A program made the position numbers and the translations under genes. The notes below the pieces were generated by a model. It was given only the letters and a program-made list of their open reading frames with translations. It ran no database searches and was not told the DNA's origin. Below, in pieces: positions 24,851 to 33,835 of a DNA stretch of 34,294 nt. Numbering within the stretch: the first letter of the stretch is position 1; the number at the start of each line of letters is the position of its first letter. Source of the DNA: Clostridia bacterium (GTDB lineage Bacteria; Bacillota; Clostridia; Oscillospirales; CAG-272); contig JAFXAN010000083.1 of the NCBI GenBank assembly GCA_017517035.1, positions 91,853-126,146 on the forward strand, given 5' to 3'.

Positions 24851-26599
24851 ATGAACACAAGTGAAATCAACCGCACGCTTCTTTTGACATGGTGTGACAA
24901 GATAGAAAAACTTCAAATAAAAGATAGTACATCAAAGGGACTTTTCGGAGGTATTCTTTGTGAGGGATGCGGATACATCCACGGCAGATGTGCAGATGTG
25001 ATTTATCCGATGGTCACATCATATAAAATCAGCGGTGACGAGAAATTTCTTGACTGTGCCGAGAGGGTTTTCTACTGGCAAAAAAATAATGTCAGAAAAA
25101 ACAACGGTTTTAATGTAAACGACTCATTCAATACTTGGCTTGCAGTCACCGAATTTTACCAAATTTCTCTTGGCTCTACGCTCCTCGAACTAAAATCATA
25201 CATACCAAACAGACTTTGGGATATCTGGCTTGAGGATTTTATAAGTGTAAGCGAAACAATTTATCAAAACAAAATATTTATCTATAAAAAAGACACATAC
25301 ATTGCCGCAAACTATATAATCGCTTATCTTGCTTCAATGGCAATCGCATATAAGATTACAGGAGATCAAAAATACAAGGATGAAGCCTTACGGAACGAGG
25401 CTACAATACTTTCGCTTTTAACCGAAGATGGACATTTTTACGGCGAAGCGGGCGGTTTCAAGATTTCAAAAAGCGGTCACAGAAACATTGACCTTGGCTA
25501 TAATGTTGAGGAATCCATCGGAAATTTCTCGCTATATGCTCATCTTCTTGAAAGAAAAAATGTTTTATTAAAAATGGCAGAATCCCTTAAAGCAAGTGCG
25601 GAATTTATGCTTCCCGACGGTGCTTGGGACAATTCATGGGGTTCAAGAGCCGTCAAATGGACATATTACGGAAGCAGAACAAGCGACGGCGCACAGCTTG
25701 CATTTGGTCTACTTGCAAAATACAATCCTCTTTTCTCTGAAATGTGCAGTAGAAATTCGCTTCTTATGCTTGAAATGACCCAAAACGGTCTTCTTACAGG
25801 CGGAAAAATGTATTCCGAAGCTGACATTGAGCCTTGTGCTCACCATTCCTTTACTCATGCAAAGGCTGCTGCTTACATTGTCAATAATCCTATTGACAAA
25901 ACCGAAACAACGTCACTGATCCGCGAAAATGAGTACGGAATAAAGCACGTTGAAAGTGCGGGAGTTACTCTGATTTCTTTCGGTAAATGGAGAGCGACTC
26001 TTACAAACACCGAACAGATTTTTGCAGGCAATCAAACGCTTACAGGTGGTAGTATCAGCCTTTTATATCATATGGACAAGGGTGTCGTTTCGGTTGGAAA
26101 TGGATATAAATTTTCGCTTGTCGAACCAACCAATATGCAAATTCCCATGGATATTGATAATATTTGCCAAACACTACGCTTTGAAAAAGACGGAATGACA
26201 AGTATGCTTGATAATGACGCAAAATGTGATTTTTTTGCAGATAATACCTGTATCACATATCAAGCACAAGGAAATATCACTGATCTTAACGGTAATAAAG
26301 GCGAAAAATACCGCCTTGAATACCGTTTCGAGAAAGATAAACTTACAGTTACACTTAAAGCTGACACTGATGGAAGATTTGTACTTCCCCTTGTTTGCAG
26401 CAGCAATAGAGATTTCATTTTAACCGACAACGTATGTACATTTAACGAAATAACCGTTGAAGCCAATAAAAAGTTGATGTTCAAAAACGGATATTACAAG
26501 AATAGAATATTCAACACCGCAGGTGGATTTATGGCTCTTCCACTGTATATTGATACCAAAGCAAACGAAGAAATCACGCTTACAATAAGTACATACTGA
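24851..26599 (+). CDS. Unrecognised 582-residue protein, possible alpha/alpha-barrel carbohydrate enzyme
   Basis: I do not recognise the family with confidence. There is no signal peptide, so it is predicted cytoplasmic. The first ~330 residues are mostly helical with aromatic motifs repeating at helix ends (YWQKNN, FNTWLAVTEFYQ, YIAANYIIAYLASMAIAYKITGD, LPDGAWDNSWGSRAVKWTYYGSRTSDG). This looks like an (alpha/alpha)n toroid such as those in six-hairpin glycosidases and polysaccharide lyases. The last ~240 residues are beta-rich, like the C-terminal sandwich of such enzymes. Possible catalytic residues are His and Tyr in PCAHHSFTHAKA and WTYYGSR. The ATG at 24851 has AAAGGG seven bases upstream; an ATG at 24833 overlapping queA has no ribosome site. 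It probably shares the queA transcript. Confidence 0.7.
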   Translation: MNTSEINRTLLLTWCDKIEKLQIKDSTSKGLFGGILCEGCGYIHGRCADVIYPMVTSYKISGDEKFLDCAERVFYWQKNNVRKNNGFNVNDSFNTWLAVTEFYQISLGSTLLELKSYIPNRLWDIWLEDFISVSETIYQNKIFIYKKDTYIAANYIIAYLASMAIAYKITGDQKYKDEALRNEATILSLLTEDGHFYGEAGGFKISKSGHRNIDLGYNVEESIGNFSLYAHLLERKNVLLKMAESLKASAEFMLPDGAWDNSWGSRAVKWTYYGSRTSDGAQLAFGLLAKYNPLFSEMCSRNSLLMLEMTQNGLLTGGKMYSEADIEPCAHHSFTHAKAAAYIVNNPIDKTETTSLIRENEYGIKHVESAGVTLISFGKWRATLTNTEQIFAGNQTLTGGSISLLYHMDKGVVSVGNGYKFSLVEPTNMQIPMDIDNICQTLRFEKDGMTSMLDNDAKCDFFADNTCITYQAQGNITDLNGNKGEKYRLEYRFEKDKLTVTLKADTDGRFVLPLVCSSNRDFILTDNVCTFNEITVEANKKLMFKNGYYKNRIFNTAGGFMALPLYIDTKANEEITLTISTY

Positions 26600-26683
26600 A
26601 AAGAAATGCACCCAAAAGGGCACTTTGTCAATAGTTGGGATATAAAAAACCTGACTAAAAGATAAAGAAATATAAAAATCATA

Positions 26684-26721
26684 GAAAAAGCGTCACGAAG
26701 CGAAGCGGAGTGGCGCTTTTC
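26684..26721 (+). terminator. Terminator-like hairpin within the IS relic
   Basis: GAAAAAGCGTCAC (26684-26696) pairs with GTGGCGCTTTTC (26710-26721) with one G-T pair, and the 3' arm ends in TTTT. It could end transcription from the 582-residue gene upstream. Confidence 0.5.
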
Positions 26722-26880
26722 CTATGCGTCGGCACCACCTTGATGAGAGAAAATAAAAAGTATTCTGTTGCGAAACCGCTTGAAATTTTGTAAACCGTAG
26801 GCATTGCGCTTCAAGACCTTGATCTTGTTATTGCAGCCCTCGGTAAATCCGTTTGTATATGGACAGAAAAATGAATGGTT
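26722..26880 (-). pseudogene. ISL3-family transposase, C-terminal fragment
   Basis: Translation of the minus strand gives 52 residues ending in a stop codon, with NGFTEGCNNKIKVLKRNAYG followed by NFKRFRNRILFIFS. This is the characteristic C-terminus of ISL3-family transposases. No start codon or upstream transposase domain remains: an in-frame TAG lies at the edge of the palindrome at 26881. More than 80% of the usual transposase length is missing. Confidence 0.88.
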
Positions 26881-26922
26881 CTATAATAAATGTTGGTTTC
26901 ACACAACATTTATTATAGATCC
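26877..26922. repeat. 46-base near-perfect palindrome at the IS relic end
   Basis: GGTTCTATAATAAATGTTG (26877-26895) and its complement (26904-26922) pair at 18 of 19 positions around an 8-base loop, GTTTCACA. The inner 15 pairs are perfect. It includes the right end of the IS relic and could form a cruciform or RNA hairpin. Confidence 0.85.
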
Positions 26923-26957
26923 GTAAAATATACATATGAGCTGACAGTATAAATAGC

Positions 26958-27008
26958 TAACACCCGCAAGGTCTTATAAATGAGACCTTGCGGGTAAATT
27001 TTATTTTA
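26958..27008. terminator. Terminator hairpin between convergent genes
   Basis: ACCCGCAAGGTCT (26962-26974) and AGACCTTGCGGGT (26983-26995) form a perfect 13-bp stem with a TATAAATG loop. The plus strand continues AAATTTTATTTT; the minus strand has a weaker T content (GTTAGCTATTTAT). It lies just beyond the fucosidase stop. Confidence 0.8.
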
Positions 27009-27013
27009 AATTA

Positions 27014-28237
27014 TTATTTATGCATTGGGTAATAAATCGGCTTTGCCTCTACCTTTTTGTTTTTATCGAAGTAGATCTCAACAGATTTAGCCTTTATTGT
27101 CGGGAAGGGGGTTATGGATTTATGTCCGATAGTCGTTCCTCTGAAAACCGTGACCGCTCTGCCGTAAGGATATGGATTGACCTTCACCTCATAGCTTTCG
27201 ATCTCGCAGTTTGCATCTATCTCCTCGGAAAGGATCAGGTGGTTTATAAGCTGCGGCGTATCAAAGGTGAGAGTGAGTTTTTTATCGTCATATTCGCATT
27301 TACATTCAACTTCGGAATCATAAAGCTCTCTCACCTTATTTCCAAGAGCAAGAAGTGCCGCGCTGTCCTTTTCGGGAAGAAGTCCGCGTCTGTCGGGACC
27401 GATGTTGATGAGGAAATTTGCCCCTCTGCCAACAGAATAATAATAAAGTCCCATCAGCTCGTCAAGGCTTTTTACCGTGTGCTCGTCATTCTCGCTATAG
27501 AACCAGTTGAGCGACCTCATTCTGAAATCACATTCGCTTGGCAAAAATCTCGGCTCATCGAGAAGATCCTCAATATCCTTGTTTATGGAAAAATCAAGTA
27601 CTCCGACAGTCAGCTTGTTTGGACTATGGGCAATTCCCGCCTCGTTTCCGACCCATTTTGTATCGGGGTCCCACATATTGAATATGAGAATTTCAGGCTG
27701 TAGCCTTCTTATTTCCTTAACTATCCTATCGGTATCATACTTGTGATCCTCACTGCCGCAGCCGTCAAACCATATGTAATCGATCTTTCCGTAATCGGTC
27801 AGAAGCTCGCTTATCTGGTTAACGAAATAATCGTCATATTCCTTGCCGTCCATCTTATTTGAGCCGAACTGTGCGGGAGAATAGTAAAGACCTATCTTGA
27901 TGCCGTGTTTTCTGCATGCATAGGTGTATTCTCTGACAACATCTCCCTTTCCGTCCTTCCAAGGAGTGTTTTTCACAGAATAATCGGTATATTTTGACGG
28001 CCAGTTTGCAAAACCGTCATGGTGCTTGCAAACAAGAATTGCATATTTTGCTCCCGCTTCCTTTATGGTCTTTATCCACTGCTCACAATCAAGCTCACTT
28101 GGGTTGAAGCTCTCCAGTGCCATGGGCTTCATATCCCAATCGCGATGTCCCTCATTGAAAGTTCTTATTCCGAAATGAAAGAAAACTCCAAACTCCCAAT
28201 CTAAAAATTCAAGCTGTTTTTTCTTAATATTTGCCAT
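27014..28237 (-). CDS. GH29 alpha-L-fucosidase
   Basis: This 407-residue enzyme removes alpha-L-fucose from oligosaccharides. The TIM-barrel marks are WEFGVFFHFGIRTF near the N-terminus, CKHHDGFANWPSKYTDY (His72, His73, Asp74), KIGLYYSPAQF, and the catalytic nucleophile Asp158 in IDYIWFDGCG, followed by GANFLINIGPDRRG. There is no signal peptide, so it should act inside the cell. The general acid cannot be assigned with certainty by eye. The beta-rich tail after about residue 310 is the usual C-terminal sandwich. AGAAAGG lies upstream of the ATG. It starts only 35 bases after the stop of the large secreted esterase, so the two are likely one operon. Confidence 0.93.
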   Translation of the reverse strand: MANIKKKQLEFLDWEFGVFFHFGIRTFNEGHRDWDMKPMALESFNPSELDCEQWIKTIKEAGAKYAILVCKHHDGFANWPSKYTDYSVKNTPWKDGKGDVVREYTYACRKHGIKIGLYYSPAQFGSNKMDGKEYDDYFVNQISELLTDYGKIDYIWFDGCGSEDHKYDTDRIVKEIRRLQPEILIFNMWDPDTKWVGNEAGIAHSPNKLTVGVLDFSINKDIEDLLDEPRFLPSECDFRMRSLNWFYSENDEHTVKSLDELMGLYYYSVGRGANFLINIGPDRRGLLPEKDSAALLALGNKVRELYDSEVECKCEYDDKKLTLTFDTPQLINHLILSEEIDANCEIESYEVKVNPYPYGRAVTVFRGTTIGHKSITPFPTIKAKSVEIYFDKNKKVEAKPIYYPMHK

Positions 28238-28272
28238 TTATATGCCTTTCTGTTTCTTTTAGTGTAATGCCG

Positions 28273-31200
28273 TCAGCCCCAAACAGAATCGGGAGTTATT
28301 TCAACATCTCCAAATTCGGGTTCCTTTGATTTTTTGAAGTTCATAACGTCGGTATAGCTCAGGCAGGTAAGCGTATCAATGCTTCCCTCTGCTGCAAGAT
28401 TTAGGCAAACCTGATAAAGATTTACTGATCGGTAATTCTTGTCCGCATAATCGCTATAAACCACATATTCATTGCCGTTTTCATCCGAAAGAACCGCATA
28501 TCCTCTGATAGTTACATTCCTATCATAGTTATTTTCGGTAAATCTTGTAACGGTACAGTAATAAACGATCTCGTTTTCACTTGTCGCCTTATATTTTCCA
28601 ACAAAGGTGTCATTCTTGAATATTTCGATCTTTGATGCGAAATCAAGTGTTTTATATTCACCCGAGCTTCCTGAGAGAACAAGCTCTGTGCCGTTTGCTG
28701 CAAGCTTTCTTGTGGATGCAAGAAGCGTTCCGTATTCGATGACCTTATATCCCATCTCTTCAAGAGCGGAAATGCCGCCTATATCAACCTTGAATCTTGA
28801 ACGGAGACCGTTATATCCCTCTGTTCTCACCTGATATCCGTCGAAGATGAGGAATGAATCCGCACTCATCGGAACTTCGGAAACGCTGACAGCGCAGGAA
28901 AGCTTGTATTTTCCGTTCATAAATGAAGCTGTGACTGTTGCTTCACCCTTTGAAAGTGCTGTTACAACGCCGTCCTTGACCGTGACGATATCATCATCGG
29001 AGCTTGTCCAGATAACAGTCTTATCACCCCTGTAAAGCTCACATATAACTGCTTCTATTGTGAAGGAATTGCCGACGATGAGCTGCTTTTCTGTCAGATT
29101 TATTCTGAATACATATTTCAGCTTATCAGCAAGCGTACTTTCACTCAGAAGCGTCTCGACCTCAGAGCCTTCAAAAATATAGATTGCCTTGAGTGCATCG
29201 CAAGAGTCAAATGCAGCACCTATTGCGTTCATCTTTTTGGGAAGAATAACATTTTGGAGTTCGGTAAGTTCGCTGAATGCAGCATCCGAAAGCTCTGTTA
29301 TTCCGTCCTCGACAATAAGCGAAGTAACATTCGATGCATATTTCGAAGCATCGCCGATACCGCCTACCGAGCCGCTGCCTAAAACAGTCATTATTCCATC
29401 CTCAATTTTAATATAAGCTGTGGATGAAGCCTTTCCAAAGGGTACAAATTCAATGCCATTATCCTCGCAATAGATATCAAGATAATCACTTGCGCCGTAT
29501 ATTTTCTCAATATTTGAGGGAATATTAGATGCCACAAGAGGATATGTTTCGCTATAGACCTTATTCAGTATTAAAGCCTTGATGTTCGGCACATTTCTGA
29601 AAATATTGCTTCCGCCCGAAAGACAGCTTCCGCCTCTGCCGTTTCCTGCAATATTTGAAAGATCTGCAACACCCTCCATATAAGGAGCGCCCGCAACCTG
29701 AATTGTATGAAGCGATGTGCATCCGTCAAAGGCTTGTGAATCTATCTGTCCAACAAGAGAGGGCATTGTTATCTTTTTGAGATTCGGCATATTCTTGAAT
29801 GCAGCTCCGCTTATTTTCTTTGCGTTGCCGAGAATTACTACCTCTGTGACCTTGTTTCTGACATTTGCCCAGCCGCCCGAGGAATCTGCCGAGCCGCTTT
29901 CGTTCCAGCTATATTTATCGGAGGCTGTAATTGTGAGAACTCCTGTCCACTCGTCAAATACCCATGAAACATTGACATATGTTGATGCAATTTCACCCTC
30001 AACGGTATGAACGATAGTACCGAGAGAGATGAAGCTATATCCACTTTCATTTGCAAGTGTCTCGCCGTATGTTCCGGAATATGCGGTGACTGTGCAGGCA
30101 TTTGGAATACCGTCAAAGGCATTTTCGGCAATTTCATATCTTTCCGCATAGATGGTTATATCGGTAAGTGCTTCACAACCGCTGAAGGCTTCTTCTCCGA
30201 TATTTGTGACAAATTTTGATATAAATGCCTTTTTGAGCGCAGAATTTTTGAAAAGTTCTGCGGGAATTTCTGTTATTACGGATGAAAGTGTATAGCTTTC
30301 GATAGAAGTGCCCATAAAGCAAGCCTCACCAATCGACTTGAGTGTTGCAAGGTTTGCATGGCCTTCTGTGGGAGCGGTATCTGTAATGTATATGCATGAA
30401 AGCTTTTCACAGCCTGCAAAAACCCCGGTGCCAAAGTTCTCAACATAAGCATTCAGCTCTACGGATTTAAGGTTTTTCATATCTGCAAAAGCATATGCTC
30501 CGATATTTTTACCGTTTCTTATAATAACCTTTGTGATCTTGTCGGCATAAGAAGCGTAAGGTGCTGCATTATCGATCGTTACATCTGTTCCGTCGCCCAA
30601 AAGGATAAGTGAATATTCTTCGCCGTTTTTAACGACCTCAAAGCTTATTCCGTCCCCCATAGAGCCGCTCAAAACCATTTCACCAACAAGGTTCTTATAA
30701 TCTGTTTCGATTCCCGTTTCAATATTACGGAATTTCATCAGATTTGTCTTTGCAAAGTCCTGCGCCACAGAGCCTTCATATGCAACGATAGTCACATTTC
30801 CGATATAGTTGGTTGTGGGGGAAGTTGTTTTGTTTGCAAAGGCATAGGTTGCAATAGAGGTATCCTTGCCGAGAACCGTAAGAGTATTCAACTTTGAACA
30901 TCCCGAGAAAGCAAGATTATTTATCGCCGTTACACCCTCGGGAATGGTCATTTCGGTTATTCTGTTGCTTGCCTTGAAGGTCTCAGCCTTGATAGTACCC
31001 TTAAGGTCGTCCGAAAGAATGTATTTTGTGAATTTTGAAGTTCCATCAAAGATATATCCTGCCGCAAAATCGGTAATGGAGGAGATATCCGCAGTGCCTA
31101 TGACGGGTTCTTCGCCCTTATAATATATTGTGGTAAGTGATGAGTTTGTTTCAAAAGCACCCTGCTTTATTGTTCTTACATTTCTTGTAAGCTCAATGGT

Positions 31201-33819
31201 GGTAAGTGCCTTCATATTGTGGAAGGCAACGGCACCGAGGGTCGTGATGTTTTCACCAACAACCGCCTTTGTTATAACGCTGTGGTATTCAGCCCATGCG
31301 GAATCTGTTTTTCCATAGCCCGAAACACCCGAAACGAGAGTATCGCCTGTACCGAAGATATAGAGCACACCGTCCTCATATCTCCAGTATACATTTTCAC
31401 CGCATTCGCCTGCAACACCGAGATTTTCGAAAATAATGCCATTGCTTTGCGCAAAGGTATTTCCGATAGTGCCGCTGTAGGCGCAGAGAGTGAAATCGGT
31501 CTTGCCGCAAAAGGCATTTGCGTCAATGGTCTTAAGTGAATAAGGAAGAACAACCTTTATTCCCGAAGGAACATCAAATGCTTCGGGGCCTATAGCTGTT
31601 ACGCCCTCACTTATAACGATCTCATTTACAGATGACATTGCGCTGTTCCAAGCATATTCACCGTTAGAAATTGCGCCGCTGCAGGTGATGCTGAGCTTGC
31701 CATCAAGGATTATCCATTCAGTGCCCGCATCGCTTCCGTATGCTGCTACATTTTCCGCGTCATATACCTTTATTTCCTTTGAGACACCTGCACCAGATAT
31801 CTTGAGGATTCCGTATTCCTCACCGTTTTCCGCGGGAGTTTTGTATTCGGTTGAAACCGCTGAGTCTTTGAATTCATAATAGGGAGTAACGATTGGGTAT
31901 GCAGAAAGCTCTGTGGTATCGGGGGTCACAATGAAGCTCTCGCATTCCTTTCCGTCAAGTCCTATGACTTTGAAGGAGCAGATAGCGCTCGGCTGATTAT
32001 CATAGACAGATGCAGAAAGATTTATTGCCAGCTCCTCTGCTCTTATGCTCTTCTCGCCAAGAGAAAGAAGGTGCAGATCGGAATCGGGAGAAGATGCCAT
32101 TGTGATAAAAGCTCTGTGAGCAGTTGTAAGAGAAGAAATTTCTCCGAGAATGGCAACACCGTAGCTTTCAAGACCTGCGATTTTGCTCTCAATTGCCGCC
32201 ATTTCCTCGGAAACGGTGGCTTTTTCGCCTTCAAGATCGCTCGATTCAATGATTTTTATAGCATTTTTGCCATTCACTGTACCTGAAGCCAAAAGAGCAT
32301 CAAGGCTATCATAGAAGATAACTCTTCTCGCCGTAAGCTTCTCCCATGCTGTGGCGAAGCTGCTCTTATATGCCGCATCAACATTTCCGTCAAAGAAGAA
32401 TCCGTCGCCTCCCAGCTGAGGGATGTCGCTTGCAGCCTTTGTGTGTGTGAAATCAATGGGGTATGTATTTGTCTGACCGTGTGTTTGTCCCTGTCTGAAT
32501 CTTATTGAAGCGTCTGTTTTAAGGTTATTGTATATTGCCTGAACACCGTAAACGGGACAGGTTGGGTCGCCCATTCCTGCGGTAATAACAACATTGCCCT
32601 TTATGCGCTTTGCCATAAAGGATGAGTCGAAATAGCGCAGACCCTCCGCATATGTGGGACGGTAATTTGTATGTATCCTTGTTGAGACCGTGTTGCTTCC
32701 AACATCCGCCATCCAGGGAACGCCTGCCTCACAGCGGGTTACTTCGGGAACAAGTGCCGCAACCGAAAGTGCCTGGAAACCGCCCTGGCTTCCGCCTTGA
32801 ACGCTTATATCGGTTCCGTTCCAGAGTCCCTTCCATCCGCTTATATCAAGTCCGCCAGAGGAGGCTTCGCCACCCTCTGTGCCAAAATATTTCTGAAGGA
32901 ATCTGACCGCCTGAACATCACGAAGTATCATCCATCTGAAATAGCTGGTATAGGGAGAAGCATTTTCATTGTCCTTCCAGCCGTAGTTTTTAAGTCCGAG
33001 ATCAGAATCATAATACGCGCCCGGCTGAAGCTGCTCGATACTGTGCGAATTTACCGCAAAAGTAACATAATTATCCTTATATGTACGTGTTGCGGTATAA
33101 ACACCGTAGCCAAGGAAGGTAAGATGGAATCCGAGAGTTCCCTGCTCCGCATTTTTCGGAACGGTAAGTACACCTGCGGTCCATGTGGCACCCGTTGCCA
33201 CAAGCGAAGGGTCACCTATGCAGTTCACCTTGACAATATATGTGTCAAACTTTGAATTTGTGGATTCAACCTGCTCAAGATAGAAGAGATCGGGAGCGCA
33301 ACCGTCAAGAAGTCCAAGCTGCTCTGCCCAGAATGCGTCAAAATCAAGAGGCTCGGCAAATGTTGTCTCGATATCAAGTGCGCCTGCAATTGCACCGCCC
33401 TCAAATTTTGTTATCTTGCTGTCGCTCATAACCGTCTTTGCAAAATCCGCTATCTCAACCACGATGCGAACCGCACCCGGTCTTGTAAGCTTCGTTTTGA
33501 GAACGACCGTACCCGATGTTGCATCGGCATAACCGTCCGAGAATGAGCCGTCGTCACCCTCAATGGAGTATTTGAAAAAAGGTGCCGCGATCTGCTCGCC
33601 GTCAGCATAGAGAGTGAAGGTGAAGATCATCTCCTCACCCACCTCATATCTTGTAAAATCCTTATTTGTCTCGCATTTGAAATATACCTTATCGACCTCT
33701 GCAAGATCAATGTCTATAATGCTTCTAAGATCTGCCGCAAAAAGAGACACAGCCATAACAGAAGCAAGAGTAATCACCGCAAGAAAAAGAAGTGCGGCTT
33801 TTAGTATTTTATTTTTCAT
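28273..33819 (-). CDS. Giant secreted CE7-like esterase with BspA-type LRRs, Ig-like domain and acidic tail
   Basis: This 1848-residue protein has a signal peptide cleaved near residue 28 (SLFA). Residues about 155-460 are an acetyl-xylan-esterase (AXE1/CE7) alpha/beta-hydrolase: FDAFWAEQL, the nucleophile elbow GGSQGG (Ser344), GMGDPTCPV (Asp418) and QTHGQT (His447). Residues about 700-1560 are irregular BspA-type LRR_5 repeats (for example ISEGVTAIGPEAF, TIPEGVTAINNLAFSGCSKL). About 1573-1650 is a bacterial Ig-like (Big_2) domain (VIWTSSDDDIVTVKDGVVTALSKGEATVTAS). A beta-rich module (about 1655-1825) and the tail FGDVEITPDSVWG follow. It probably deacetylates plant or host polysaccharide outside the cell while the LRRs bind surfaces. 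No dockerin or sortase motif is visible. GGAG lies five bases before the ATG. Confidence 0.88.
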   Translation of the reverse strand: MKNKILKAALLFLAVITLASVMAVSLFAADLRSIIDIDLAEVDKVYFKCETNKDFTRYEVGEEMIFTFTLYADGEQIAAPFFKYSIEGDDGSFSDGYADATSGTVVLKTKLTRPGAVRIVVEIADFAKTVMSDSKITKFEGGAIAGALDIETTFAEPLDFDAFWAEQLGLLDGCAPDLFYLEQVESTNSKFDTYIVKVNCIGDPSLVATGATWTAGVLTVPKNAEQGTLGFHLTFLGYGVYTATRTYKDNYVTFAVNSHSIEQLQPGAYYDSDLGLKNYGWKDNENASPYTSYFRWMILRDVQAVRFLQKYFGTEGGEASSGGLDISGWKGLWNGTDISVQGGSQGGFQALSVAALVPEVTRCEAGVPWMADVGSNTVSTRIHTNYRPTYAEGLRYFDSSFMAKRIKGNVVITAGMGDPTCPVYGVQAIYNNLKTDASIRFRQGQTHGQTNTYPIDFTHTKAASDIPQLGGDGFFFDGNVDAAYKSSFATAWEKLTARRVIFYDSLDALLASGTVNGKNAIKIIESSDLEGEKATVSEEMAAIESKIAGLESYGVAILGEISSLTTAHRAFITMASSPDSDLHLLSLGEKSIRAEELAINLSASVYDNQPSAICSFKVIGLDGKECESFIVTPDTTELSAYPIVTPYYEFKDSAVSTEYKTPAENGEEYGILKISGAGVSKEIKVYDAENVAAYGSDAGTEWIILDGKLSITCSGAISNGEYAWNSAMSSVNEIVISEGVTAIGPEAFDVPSGIKVVLPYSLKTIDANAFCGKTDFTLCAYSGTIGNTFAQSNGIIFENLGVAGECGENVYWRYEDGVLYIFGTGDTLVSGVSGYGKTDSAWAEYHSVITKAVVGENITTLGAVAFHNMKALTTIELTRNVRTIKQGAFETNSSLTTIYYKGEEPVIGTADISSITDFAAGYIFDGTSKFTKYILSDDLKGTIKAETFKASNRITEMTIPEGVTAINNLAFSGCSKLNTLTVLGKDTSIATYAFANKTTSPTTNYIGNVTIVAYEGSVAQDFAKTNLMKFRNIETGIETDYKNLVGEMVLSGSMGDGISFEVVKNGEEYSLILLGDGTDVTIDNAAPYASYADKITKVIIRNGKNIGAYAFADMKNLKSVELNAYVENFGTGVFAGCEKLSCIYITDTAPTEGHANLATLKSIGEACFMGTSIESYTLSSVITEIPAELFKNSALKKAFISKFVTNIGEEAFSGCEALTDITIYAERYEIAENAFDGIPNACTVTAYSGTYGETLANESGYSFISLGTIVHTVEGEIASTYVNVSWVFDEWTGVLTITASDKYSWNESGSADSSGGWANVRNKVTEVVILGNAKKISGAAFKNMPNLKKITMPSLVGQIDSQAFDGCTSLHTIQVAGAPYMEGVADLSNIAGNGRGGSCLSGGSNIFRNVPNIKALILNKVYSETYPLVASNIPSNIEKIYGASDYLDIYCEDNGIEFVPFGKASSTAYIKIEDGIMTVLGSGSVGGIGDASKYASNVTSLIVEDGITELSDAAFSELTELQNVILPKKMNAIGAAFDSCDALKAIYIFEGSEVETLLSESTLADKLKYVFRINLTEKQLIVGNSFTIEAVICELYRGDKTVIWTSSDDDIVTVKDGVVTALSKGEATVTASFMNGKYKLSCAVSVSEVPMSADSFLIFDGYQVRTEGYNGLRSRFKVDIGGISALEEMGYKVIEYGTLLASTRKLAANGTELVLSGSSGEYKTLDFASKIEIFKNDTFVGKYKATSENEIVYYCTVTRFTENNYDRNVTIRGYAVLSDENGNEYVVYSDYADKNYRSVNLYQVCLNLAAEGSIDTLTCLSYTDVMNFKKSKEPEFGDVEITPDSVWG

Positions 33820-33835
33820 GGTATCTCCTTATTTT

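Larger units (their letters stand above)
26619..26922 (-). mobile_element. Degenerate ISL3-family insertion element
   Basis: This 304-base relic has inward-facing, imperfect ends: GGCACTTTGTCAATAGTTG on the left and GGATCTATAATAAATGTTG read from the right. They match at about 11 of 19 positions, as in ISL3 elements. Between them lies only the C-terminal end of an ISL3 transposase. A terminator-like hairpin (26684-26721) is internal. I see no 8-bp direct repeat at the flanks, so the exact borders are uncertain. Confidence 0.6.

Noticed and set aside
26611-26930. Target-site duplication around the ISL3 relic
   Set aside because: The 8 bases on each side of the inferred ends (26611-26618 and 26923-26930) do not match, so no duplication is claimed.
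26600-27013. CRISPR-like repeats between the 582-residue gene and the fucosidase
   Set aside because: The repeats are single inverted repeats of an IS end and a terminator; there is no direct-repeat/spacer periodicity.
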